A stretch of DNA of 64,000 nucleotides. Origin: Balneola sp. Its GTDB lineage: Bacteria > Bacteroidota > Rhodothermia > Balneolales > Balneolaceae. The DNA lies in the NCBI GenBank assembly GCA_002696035.1, contig NZQV01000018.1, forward strand, positions 1-64,000, given 5' to 3'. The notes under the pieces were generated by a model. It had not been told where the DNA came from, did not search any database, and saw only the letters and a list, made by a program, of their open reading frames with translations. The position numbers were made by a program, and so were the translations under genes. Shown one piece after another: positions 51,263 through 59,844 of this stretch (position 1 is the first letter of the stretch; each line of letters opens with the position of its first letter).

Positions 51263-52120
51263 CTACTTATCTGGCTTCATAGCCTTGAATACTTTTTTCA
51301 GTTTACTGCGCGACATCAATCCGTCGATAAAGTTGAACTGACCAGCTTGAAGCCGTTCTCCTCCATCTATAACCACACATTCTCCGGTCATATAGGATGA
51401 GAGGTCAGACATTAAGAATACAGCAAGATTGGCGAGCTCTTCCGGCTCGCCAACTCTTTTTAGGGGAATTTTTTCAATAAATTTTTTCTCCATCACTTTC
51501 TTGGGAACCAAACGTGACCATGCTCCTTCTGTTGGGAACGGCCCCGGGGCGATCGCATTTAACTTGATCCCATATTCTGCCCATTCGAAGGCAAGTGATC
51601 TCGTCATAGCCAGCACGCCTGCTTTTCCACAAGCCGATGGCAACACAAACGCACATCCTGTTCCTTCAGCATAGGTCGTAACCATATTAAGGATATTCCC
51701 TTCCTTTTCATTGTCGATGAGATAATTCCCAAATACATGTGTACAGTTGAAGCTTCCATGAAGCACTATATCCACGATTGCTTTAAAACCACCGGGGGTT
51801 AGATCTTCCGATGCAGACAAAAAGTTACCGGCTGCATTGTTTACTAATCCTTCTAATGACCCAAAATCATCTACTATCTGTTCAAACATCGATGTTACTC
51901 CATCATAATCCCGAACATCACATTGGTAGTAGCGAGCAACCGCTCCTTCTCTTTCCTTTTCGATCTCTTTTACAGCCTTTTGAAGCTTCTCCTCGGTTCG
52001 GCCACAAATGGCAATATCAGCTCCGGTTCCGGCAAACGCTTTAGCCATAGCAAGTCCAAGTCCGCTGCCCCCGCCTGTTATCAAAATTGTTCTTTCTGAT
52101 AGCGTATCATCTGTAAACAT
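51263..52120 (-). CDS. short-chain dehydrogenase, 2,4-dienoyl-CoA reductase-like
   Basis: The start is ATG 52120 (MFTDDTLSERTILITGGG), with AGGAG six bases upstream. The 285-residue protein has the SDR cofactor motif TGGGSGLG, NNAAGN, and a substrate-site region where the usual YxxxK reads SACGKAGVLAMTRSLA. The tyrosine is replaced, as in DECR-type dienoyl-CoA reductases that use other residues. The C-terminal region (ECVVIDGGERL) fits. It would reduce 2,4-dienoyl-CoA during degradation of unsaturated fatty acids, consistent with thiolase and FadB next to it. Confidence 0.84.
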   Translation of the reverse strand: MFTDDTLSERTILITGGGSGLGLAMAKAFAGTGADIAICGRTEEKLQKAVKEIEKEREGAVARYYQCDVRDYDGVTSMFEQIVDDFGSLEGLVNNAAGNFLSASEDLTPGGFKAIVDIVLHGSFNCTHVFGNYLIDNEKEGNILNMVTTYAEGTGCAFVLPSACGKAGVLAMTRSLAFEWAEYGIKLNAIAPGPFPTEGAWSRLVPKKVMEKKFIEKIPLKRVGEPEELANLAVFLMSDLSSYMTGECVVIDGGERLQAGQFNFIDGLMSRSKLKKVFKAMKPDK

Positions 52121-52198
52121 AATTCTCCTGATGACGGATAACCAAAGAAGGTTGACCACAAACTAGCATCGTACTGCAATCTTCAATAGCGATCCTGA

Positions 52199-53377
52199 TT
52201 ATAGATTTTCAAAAATACCCGCAGCGCCCATACCGCCACCAATACACATAGTGACCAAGCCGTATTTTGATTTGCGAGCTTTCATTTCGTGTAAGATCTG
52301 TGTGGTTAATTTCGCGCCGGTGCAGCCCAGTGGATGTCCCATTGCAATAGCGCCACCGTTTACATTGGTGATCTCTTCATCTAATCCCAACTCACGAATT
52401 ACAGCCAGCGATTGTGAAGCAAAAGCCTCATTTAATTCTATAAGATCAATCTCTGACAGTTTTAAACCAGTTTTATTTAGAACCTTTGGCACAGCTTCAA
52501 TCGGCCCAATACCCATAATCTCAGGAGCCACACCGGCCACCTGAAATCCAACATATCTGGCCATGGGTTCCAAGCCTAGCTTTTTCACCATCTCTCCGCT
52601 CATAACCACCACACCTGCGGCGGCATCATTCATCTGAGAAGAGTTACCGGCCGTTACACTTCCACCATTTTTAAACGCTGGTCGCAATCCGGATAAAGCC
52701 TCTACGGAAGTATCCTTCCTGGGACCTTCATCTTGCTTAAAAGTGAAGGTATCTTCAATGACCTCTCCGCCTGCTGACACTTTCTTTTCTTGAACTTCCA
52801 CAGGGGTGATCTGACCGTCAAACTTTCCATCTTCCCAGGCCTTAATTGCTCGCTGGTGACTTCGGTATGCAAATTCATCCTGATCTTCACGGCTTACCTC
52901 ATATTTGTCTGCAACGTTTTCAGCAGTAATCCCCATACTTACATAAATTCCTGGTTTTTCATCCACTAATTGCGGGTTGGGTTGAACTGACATTCCCCCC
53001 ATAGGCACCAAACTCATTGATTCCACTCCTCCGGCAATGATCACATCTGCTCCGCCTGCCATAATTCTTTCGGCAGCCATCGAAATAGTTTGTAATCCAG
53101 AAGAACAAAATCGGTTTACAGTCACGCCGGGAACCGAATCAGGCAATCCCCCAAGAAGTGCGATTTGTCTCGCCACATTCAATCCTTGGGATGCCTCAGG
53201 GAAAGCACATCCCATGATCACATCTTCCACGTGTTCCGCTTCCAACCCTTTAATACGATTCAGCAGATCCTTGACAACGGCACCCCCCATCGAATCGGGA
53301 CGAGTGAACCGAAGTGAGCCTTTATTCGCCTTCCCACAAGGTGTGCGTGTTGCTGCTACGATGTATGCTTCTCTCAT
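52199..53377 (-). CDS. fadA: acetyl-CoA C-acyltransferase (3-ketoacyl-CoA thiolase)
   Basis: This 392-residue thiolase has the acyl-enzyme cysteine in [12 protein letters not shown] (about residue 90), the NEAFASQ motif, the catalytic histidine in [10 protein letters not shown], and the proton-transfer cysteine in [11 protein letters not shown]. It cleaves 3-ketoacyl-CoA in the last step of beta-oxidation. It is on the same strand as fadB, but a decayed four-helix gene of about 400 bases now separates them. Confidence 0.94.
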   Translation of the reverse strand: MREAYIVAATRTPCGKANKGSLRFTRPDSMGGAVVKDLLNRIKGLEAEHVEDVIMGCAFPEASQGLNVARQIALLGGLPDSVPGVTVNRFCSSGLQTISMAAERIMAGGADVIIAGGVESMSLVPMGGMSVQPNPQLVDEKPGIYVSMGITAENVADKYEVSREDQDEFAYRSHQRAIKAWEDGKFDGQITPVEVQEKKVSAGGEVIEDTFTFKQDEGPRKDTSVEALSGLRPAFKNGGSVTAGNSSQMNDAAAGVVVMSGEMVKKLGLEPMARYVGFQVAGVAPEIMGIGPIEAVPKVLNKTGLKLSEIDLIELNEAFASQSLAVIRELGLDEEITNVNGGAIAMGHPLGCTGAKLTTQILHEMKARKSKYGLVTMCIGGGMGAAGIFENL

Positions 53378-53386
53378 AATAGTATT

Positions 53387-53782
53387 GAGTTTTGAGTCGT
53401 GAGTATTGAGTTACAATTTCTTCGAGAATGAATAGATCACTTTTTGAATTTGATCAATCTCTTCTGATAAACTTTCATGCATTTGCTCATTTAAATAATC
53501 TAAATTTTTTGAGATCAATAATTGAGTTTCAAGTTCATAGATCGAACCATAGGCAATGTTTAAAAATCGTTTAAATTCTTTTTTTACTTGGCCTGCCTGC
53601 GCCTTCTGCAATATTCGACGGAACTGAAACAGAACACCTCCTTATTTGAGATGTGATTCCATATTTCTCTTCTTTTGGGAATGATTATGTTACATCATAA
53701 ACATCAGTGGCTAAAGCCACAGATCTTTGCCAAATCTCTAAATTCTTATATTTATTCATAACAAACTCACTTCTCAAAACTC
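53387..53782. repeat. imperfect inverted repeats flanking the four-helix pseudogene
   Basis: The 18 bases at 53387-53404 (GAGTTTTGAGTCGTGAGT) match the reverse complement of 53765-53782 at 16 of 18 positions. AGTATTGAGTT also recurs directly at 53381 and 53402. These arms enclose the whole pseudogene. Confidence 0.6.
53411..53759 (-). pseudogene. four-helix-bundle (23S rRNA intervening-sequence-type) protein, decayed
   Basis: Read from ATG 53759 the frame gives MNKYKNLEIWQRSVALATDVYDVT, then a TAA stop. In the same frame it continues [31 protein letters not shown], and after a run of seven A a +1 shift restores [23 protein letters not shown] to the end. Together these make a typical protein of about 115 residues of the IVS/four-helix-bundle family. 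One nonsense codon and one frameshift inactivate it. It sits between fadB and the thiolase gene, flanked by inverted repeats, and looks like a small inserted cassette. Confidence 0.85.
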
Positions 53783-53795
53783 AAGACTCACACAC

Positions 53796-56141
53796 CTAAT
53801 TCCTCAGAGGTTTTCCCTTCTTCAGCATATGCTCCATCCGGGCAAGCGTCCGATCATCTTGTAAACATTCCAAAATGGCTTCACGCTCCAGCTTCAACAA
53901 ATAAGATTCCGGCACATCCTGAGCTTCACTCAGATCTCCACCGGCCAACACATACGCTACGCGCTTTGCCACAACCTGATCATAATCTGTGATGAATTTT
54001 CCTTCATGCATCACATGTAGCATTAGTTTCATTGCAGCTAAAGCCGTTTTCCCTAAAACTTTAATGGGTGTATCAGCAGGCGATTGATATCCTGCCTGAA
54101 CCAAATTAAGTGCTTCTTCTTTCGCAGTCTTGATCAGCAGATCCCGATTCATCACGATAGTGTCAGTCGGTCGCAAATACCCAAGTTCTTTGGCCAAATG
54201 GGCGCTTTCAGAAACTTTCGCCATGCCAATGGTTTTAAAAACTTCTCGTATAAATGGCATTGGATCAGCTTCACCTTCCAGTTTATCCATAGCTCGCCGG
54301 AGAAGTTCAGTGGTTCCTCCGCCGGCAGGAATTAGCCCTACGCCAACTTCAACCAAACCCATATACAATTCATGATGAGCTACTACTTTATCAGAATAGA
54401 GGCAAAATTCCACTCCTCCCCCCAATGTTTTACCAAAGGGAGCTGACACAACCGGAAACGGAGCATAACGTAAGGCAACCGCTGTTTTCTGGAAATTATT
54501 TACAGCTTCCTCCACGCTTTCCCAATCGCCGTTTTGTTTGGCAGTCAGTGCTTCTTTCAAGTTCGCGCCAAAGGCAAAATTGTCACTATCGTGACTTATG
54601 ACCAAAGCATCAAAGTCTTTTTTAACGGTATCAAGAGCGCCATAAAGAGACTGTACCAGCTCAGCACCCAAGGTAGAATGTGGCGTATGGAATTCAAAAA
54701 GTGCTACTCCATCTCCCATATCATGGAGAGCAACACTTTCATTTTCCATCACCGGCTCTTTCTGTTTTCGAAGATGCGCTACTTTTATCTCCCCTTTGGC
54801 CTCCGGTGCAATTTCAACCATAGATTTTGAAGTCGGGTCATAGACTTTGCCTTCTTTATAGAACTGCTCAAAACCAGCATCCAGCATTTCCGTGATCAGT
54901 TCAGGAACTTCTTTTCCTTCTTTCTTAATTCGATCGGAGGTCTCTTTAATGCCAAGGGCATCCCATCGCTCAAAAGGCCCCATCTCCCAGTTAAAGCCCC
55001 ACTGCATGGCACGGTCGATGGAAAGTGGCGCATCCGTGATCTCCGGAATACGGTTGGCTGCATACATCAGCAAGTCTCGATGCACATTCCACAAAAAGTC
55101 TCCGATCTTCCCTTCAGAATTTACCAGGAACTTGAGTCTCTCGGCTGTATCTTTCTTCTTTTTTACCTCTTCCAGAACCGGATCTTCAAGCTCTTGCTGT
55201 GACTCATATTCAAAACTCTCCGGGTTTAGCACCAGGTATTCGCCCTCTTTTTTTGTGTAGAAACCTTTACCTGCCTTATTTCCGATCATTCCCTCATCCA
55301 CCATCTTCTGGAATTCTTCAGGAAGATCAAAAGTCTCCCGCATTTCATCATCAGGAATGGATGGATAGAGATTTTTGGCCACATGATTGGTTACATCCAG
55401 CCCGGCCATATCGGCGGTGCGGAAAGTTGCCGCTTTAGAATATCCGGTAATTGTTCCCGTAAGCAGGTCTATCTCTTCCGCACGAAATTCCCCATTAAAA
55501 AAGTAAGGCATAATGTTTGCGATGGAGAAGATGCCCACACGATTGGCTATAAAATTCGGTGTGTCTTTACAGATCACCACTCCTTTTCCGAGAGATTTCT
55601 CACCAAAACGATGCATAAATTCGGTCACCTCATCAGAAGTGGTTTCCGTCGGAATAATCTCCAGCAACTTCATATAGCGGGGCGGGTTGAAAAAATGGGT
55701 TCCCAAAAAATGTGCTTTGAAATCATCACTGCAATCTTCGCTGATCTCCCCGATCGGCAATCCGGATGTGTTGGAGCTCACGATCGTTTCCGGCTTTCGA
55801 ATCTCATCAATACGAGCCATCATATCTTTCTTCACGTCCATCTTTTCGATAATGACCTCACAGATCCAATCGGCCTCTTTCAGTTTATCGAAATCATCTT
55901 CGAAGTTTCCGACTTCAATCCGGTGGGCAAATTCAGGTTTACCGAAGGGAGCCGGCTTCATTTTAGATGCTTTCTGTAAACTCTCTTCTGCTGTTTTATT
56001 GGGACGCTTAGGATCATCACTTTTCAGATCCAGCAAAACCACATCCAATCCGGCATTTACACAATGAGCTGCAATTTGGCTGCCCATTACCCCTGAACCT
56101 AACACTGCTACTTTCTTGATCGAATACTTATTTGTGCTCAT
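53796..56141 (-). CDS. fadB: 3-hydroxyacyl-CoA dehydrogenase / enoyl-CoA hydratase
   Basis: The start is ATG 56141 (MSTNKYSIKKVAVLGSG); the longer frame begins with TTG. The 781-residue protein has the dehydrogenase part first: NAD motif VLGSGVMGSQIAAHC, then ANRVGIFSIANIMPYF. The hydratase/crotonase part comes in the last third (NFAFGANLKEAL, FGKTLGGGVEFCLYSD, LIPAGGGTTELLRR). This order is the reverse of E. coli FadB and usual in Bacteroidota and actinobacterial-type enzymes. It carries out the two middle steps of beta-oxidation. Confidence 0.92.
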   Translation of the reverse strand: MSTNKYSIKKVAVLGSGVMGSQIAAHCVNAGLDVVLLDLKSDDPKRPNKTAEESLQKASKMKPAPFGKPEFAHRIEVGNFEDDFDKLKEADWICEVIIEKMDVKKDMMARIDEIRKPETIVSSNTSGLPIGEISEDCSDDFKAHFLGTHFFNPPRYMKLLEIIPTETTSDEVTEFMHRFGEKSLGKGVVICKDTPNFIANRVGIFSIANIMPYFFNGEFRAEEIDLLTGTITGYSKAATFRTADMAGLDVTNHVAKNLYPSIPDDEMRETFDLPEEFQKMVDEGMIGNKAGKGFYTKKEGEYLVLNPESFEYESQQELEDPVLEEVKKKKDTAERLKFLVNSEGKIGDFLWNVHRDLLMYAANRIPEITDAPLSIDRAMQWGFNWEMGPFERWDALGIKETSDRIKKEGKEVPELITEMLDAGFEQFYKEGKVYDPTSKSMVEIAPEAKGEIKVAHLRKQKEPVMENESVALHDMGDGVALFEFHTPHSTLGAELVQSLYGALDTVKKDFDALVISHDSDNFAFGANLKEALTAKQNGDWESVEEAVNNFQKTAVALRYAPFPVVSAPFGKTLGGGVEFCLYSDKVVAHHELYMGLVEVGVGLIPAGGGTTELLRRAMDKLEGEADPMPFIREVFKTIGMAKVSESAHLAKELGYLRPTDTIVMNRDLLIKTAKEEALNLVQAGYQSPADTPIKVLGKTALAAMKLMLHVMHEGKFITDYDQVVAKRVAYVLAGGDLSEAQDVPESYLLKLEREAILECLQDDRTLARMEHMLKKGKPLRN

Positions 56142-56259
56142 AATTTTCAACTCTTACATACTTTTTGTTCGAGGCTAACGACACCAGCGAACTATAGATT
56201 TCAATTTCAGATGCCCTTTATCGTACAGATCTTAAGACGGCATTTCATATAAGGAACAA

Positions 56260-58047
56260 TTATGATTCCTCGTCTGCATAAATAGAATCGATCTGCTCTT
56301 TGTATTTCTTATTGATCACACTTCGCTTCACTTTTAATGTTGGGGTGATCTCTCCATCTTCGATGGTAAACTGATCTTCAAGCAACTTGAATTTCTTCAC
56401 CTTTTCCCACTTCGAAAGGTCTTCATTCACTTTATCGACCTCTTTTTGGATGCGCTTGATGACGAATTCATTTTCAGCAGGATTATCTTCTGGAAAAGTA
56501 TGGCCGGTCGTTTCAAACCGCTTCTTCATATTCTCCCAGTTAGGCACTATCAATGCTCCACAGAATTTGTGCTCACTTCCAACTACCACCGCCTGTTCAA
56601 TAAATCCACTATTTACCAAGGCATTTTCAATAGGCTGAGGCGCTACATACTTCCCGGTAGAAAGCTTAAAGAGCGACTTTTTCCGGTCGGTAACAAACAA
56701 CCAGCCATCATCATCCAGATGTCCAATATCCCCTGTATAAAACCAGCCATCATCATCAATAGCCTCCTCGGTTTTTTCTGGCATTTTGTAATAGCCCTTC
56801 ATGATATTCGGACCTTTGGCAAGGATCTCGCCATCCTCCGCGATCTTGATCTCTACATCTGCGATGGCTTTTCCAGAGGAGCCAATTCTTAGTTCTCCCA
56901 CCGGAGGTCCTGTTAAAACAGGGGAAGTTTCGGTGAGTCCGTATCCCAATCCACAGTAAATGCCAATGCCGTTTATAAATCGGGCAATATTGGGAGACAG
57001 AGCCGCTCCGCCAACATTAAAGCCGACCATCCGTCCGCCAAACAACTCTTTGATCTTGGAATACACCAGCTTATTAGCAAGCCACATTTTCCAATTTGCA
57101 GGAGGATTCTCAGGATCGTACTCTTCTGCCATATTCACTGCCCAGTAATATAGCTGCTTCTTAATTCCACTCATTTCCTGTCCTTTTACCTTAATTCCAG
57201 TCACGATCTTTTCCAGCAATCGGGGAACAGTTACAAGATAGATAGGTCTAATTTCGGCAAAGTCTTCTTTAATGCTTTCTACATCTTCAATGTAATAGGG
57301 CGGTACTCCCGCATATAAATAAATGTAGGAAGCCGTACGCTCGAACATATGAGCCAGAGGTAAATATGAGATCACCTTCGGTTCGTCAAAATCATCAGGA
57401 TCAAAAGGAAAAATTTCGTGTGCCCGCAAAGCATTCCCCGCTATGTTATCGTGGGTCAGCATCACTCCTTTGGGAACGCCCGTAGTTCCGGAGGTATAGA
57501 TCAAAGTCGCCAGGTCTTCAGGTTCTACATCGCCCTTCAACTTATCATATAAAGCCGGATCTTCTTCTCCTTTTTTATGTCCCATTTCCAGGATCTCATC
57601 AAATGCACGTAATTTATTGTGGTTTGAATCTACGATGGAGATCACTGCCTTCACATTTTCTATGCCTTTGATCAGCGGCTTTGTCTCAGCAAAAACGTCA
57701 TCATTCGAGACAAAATGAACTTTAGTCTCCGAGTTTTCCAGAATATATTCGATCTGTTCGCCTGGCTGTGTGGTATAGATGGGTACCAAAACCGCCCCAA
57801 GTGTTAACACTGCCTGATCTATCACCAGCCATTCGGTAGAATTTTCAGCGTGCAGAGAAACTTTATCGCCTTTGCGAACACCCAGTTCATACAATCCAAG
57901 GGCAAGGTCTTGCACCATTTGTTTAAAATCCTCAATGGAAGTTTCTATCCACTTCCCATTTCGCTTAACGGCAGAAACGATCCCCGTTTTATTTTTTTCA
58001 AAACCCTGTTCTGCAATTGATAGTATGGTTGTTGGCTCGTATTTCAT
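56260..58047 (-). CDS. long-chain acyl-CoA synthetase
   Basis: This 595-residue AMP-forming ligase has the P-loop-like LIYTSGTTGVPKGVMLTH, GYGLTETSPVL, the GWFYTGDIGHLDDDG hinge region with the catalytic aspartate, and the C-terminal lid with LKVKRSVI. The length and DPENPPANWKMW insertion fit the FadD15/FACL type. It activates fatty acids to acyl-CoA and heads the beta-oxidation cluster, 118 bases before fadB. Confidence 0.92.
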   Translation of the reverse strand: MKYEPTTILSIAEQGFEKNKTGIVSAVKRNGKWIETSIEDFKQMVQDLALGLYELGVRKGDKVSLHAENSTEWLVIDQAVLTLGAVLVPIYTTQPGEQIEYILENSETKVHFVSNDDVFAETKPLIKGIENVKAVISIVDSNHNKLRAFDEILEMGHKKGEEDPALYDKLKGDVEPEDLATLIYTSGTTGVPKGVMLTHDNIAGNALRAHEIFPFDPDDFDEPKVISYLPLAHMFERTASYIYLYAGVPPYYIEDVESIKEDFAEIRPIYLVTVPRLLEKIVTGIKVKGQEMSGIKKQLYYWAVNMAEEYDPENPPANWKMWLANKLVYSKIKELFGGRMVGFNVGGAALSPNIARFINGIGIYCGLGYGLTETSPVLTGPPVGELRIGSSGKAIADVEIKIAEDGEILAKGPNIMKGYYKMPEKTEEAIDDDGWFYTGDIGHLDDDGWLFVTDRKKSLFKLSTGKYVAPQPIENALVNSGFIEQAVVVGSEHKFCGALIVPNWENMKKRFETTGHTFPEDNPAENEFVIKRIQKEVDKVNEDLSKWEKVKKFKLLEDQFTIEDGEITPTLKVKRSVINKKYKEQIDSIYADEES

Positions 58048-58221
58048 TTTATTTTCCTATCATCTGATGGTTAATCGTGGGTGGTGTAATGGCAAGGAAT
58101 TTAGATCCTATGAATCGAATCATTTCACCACCAATACCTAATAACAATTTCGCCGCTTTATTGAAAGCGATTCCATGCCTTTATTTTAATAACTTAACAC
58201 CGTTAATCAAATTCAAGTTTT

Positions 58222-58650
58222 ATGTTTATCGAAGAGTCCCTAAAAGACAAAGCCAAGCTGTACTTCAACTTCAAGCACAAGCACATGGGCCATGCTCTGG
58301 GAATGGAATTTCAGCACATCGCCAAAAAAGAAATTATAGCAACTATGCCCGTGAACGAGAATTCTGTGCAACCATTTGGGTTGTTACATGGGGGAGCTTC
58401 TGTAGCCCTGGCGGAAACATTGTGCTCAGTCGGCGGTTGGTTCTTGCTTGAGGATAAAGACAAAACTGTTGTTGGCGTCGAGATCAACGCCAATCATATC
58501 CGCTCAGTAAAAATGGGGGGCAAAGTAACCGGAACAGCCAAACCCATTCACATGGGCCGAAAAATTCAGGTCTGGGAATGTGAGATCAGGGATGAAAAGG
58601 GAAAGCTGGTTTGTACTTCCCGGTGTACACTAGCGGTAATAAAAGGCTGA
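58222..58650 (+). CDS. PaaI/MenI-type hotdog thioesterase
   Basis: This 142-residue hotdog-fold protein has the family active-site segment PFGLLHGGASVALAETLCSVGG, with the catalytic acidic residue in ALAETL, and the VGVEINANHIRSVKMGG strand. It hydrolyses aryl- or acyl-CoA thioesters. Such proteins serve as DHNA-CoA thioesterase in menaquinone synthesis or in CoA salvage. It is divergent from the acyl-CoA synthetase, which suggests a CoA-related role. Confidence 0.88.
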   Translation: MFIEESLKDKAKLYFNFKHKHMGHALGMEFQHIAKKEIIATMPVNENSVQPFGLLHGGASVALAETLCSVGGWFLLEDKDKTVVGVEINANHIRSVKMGGKVTGTAKPIHMGRKIQVWECEIRDEKGKLVCTSRCTLAVIKG

Positions 58651-58703
58651 TATTTATATTTATTGGCTTTCAACATAGAAGATGTCAAAGACCGATTCCA
58701 CAC

Positions 58704-59714
58704 TCACGAAAACGGAACATCACTACCCGCAAGAATTTCTTTCATTACCTGCTCTACTTTTTGGCGTTTTTTTGGGGTGAATTTTTCCATAGACTGCAGG
58801 CAGGTGAACCGTATATCTTCGTTTCTGAGCTTATTTAACTTCTTTCTCAAAGCCAGGGAAACATCCATTTCACCGTGTATCATCAAATAGTGATCGGTGT
58901 TTTTAAGTACCGCTTCCTCTTTCATCAGCTCAAGGTGACCCGCAAGGAATATGGCCGAGAACTGGTCGGTGCTGCGAAACTGGTATTTGATATTCTCATC
59001 AAACATATGCGGGTGGACTTCAAAAAAATCAGCCAGCGTTTTTGTTCTGATGGGATGCGGAACATGAGGAATATGAAAATACTGCTCTTTATAGCCCGCT
59101 AATTCTGCGGAACGGACCTGCAACAGGTTATGCATAGACCGGGTAATCCCAAACAACTTTTTCGTTAAAGAGCTGAACACATCATTCGCTTTTAACCGAA
59201 GTGGACTGTATTTCTGAATGGGCTTCCATGTTCCTCTTAAAACCGGTTTCTCACCTTCAAAAAAATCATCCGGTCGCACTTTTCCCGTAAAAACAAAATC
59301 ATCATTGAAATTGATAAAATAGGGAGCTATCCCGGGTATTCTCCACAAAGCAGTGTCGATAGTACGGGTGTTAAAAGTAGGAAGCGCCCACTCATAAGAC
59401 CTGAAAATATCTTTATGATCGATGATATGGATGTTGTGTTTTTCCATGAACCCGGGAGTCAAAAAACCGGGCACCTGATTATCAGTGACCACATAAATAT
59501 TGCGGATCCACGGTGCAAACTTCAGGATGGATGCTATGCAAAACTGAATTTCGTCGTTATCGGTAAAACGAGTCGCGTCAAACCCACTGGGAAGTGTATT
59601 CTTTGCCTCCCTCTCAGTTTTCTTGAGCGCAGCTAATCTTCTTTTTTGATGCTCGGGATCATCGCCATCAACCCAACTTATAACGGCATCTATCGGTTCT
59701 TTTTGAGAATGCAT
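58704..59714 (-). CDS. Stealth-family capsular polysaccharide phosphotransferase
   Basis: This 336-residue protein has the four Stealth conserved regions in order: CR1 PIDAVISWVDGDDPEHQ, CR2 with ALWRIPGIAPYFINFNDDFVF, CR3 with HVPHPIRTKTLADF, and CR4 with FRSTDQFSAIFLAGH. Family members transfer hexose-1-phosphate units from nucleotide sugars to a polysaccharide. No signal peptide is present, so it acts in the cytoplasm. No other capsule gene is adjacent. Confidence 0.9.
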   Translation of the reverse strand: MHSQKEPIDAVISWVDGDDPEHQKRRLAALKKTEREAKNTLPSGFDATRFTDNDEIQFCIASILKFAPWIRNIYVVTDNQVPGFLTPGFMEKHNIHIIDHKDIFRSYEWALPTFNTRTIDTALWRIPGIAPYFINFNDDFVFTGKVRPDDFFEGEKPVLRGTWKPIQKYSPLRLKANDVFSSLTKKLFGITRSMHNLLQVRSAELAGYKEQYFHIPHVPHPIRTKTLADFFEVHPHMFDENIKYQFRSTDQFSAIFLAGHLELMKEEAVLKNTDHYLMIHGEMDVSLALRKKLNKLRNEDIRFTCLQSMEKFTPKKRQKVEQVMKEILAGSDVPFS

Positions 59715-59844
59715 TAATTATTTTTTGCCACTTATGTGTGCTGTGGAGTCTCTTTTGTATTTACTCACTACCTTCAAAGATAACGCCTATTTTTGATATG
59801 CTCAGGTTCTTTTCCCAATCTCAGTTTTAATTAATCTATCGGGT

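Noticed and set aside
55383-56067. Two long plus-strand frames opposite fadB
   Set aside because: fadB motifs cover the region on the other strand; these frames have no ribosome sites.
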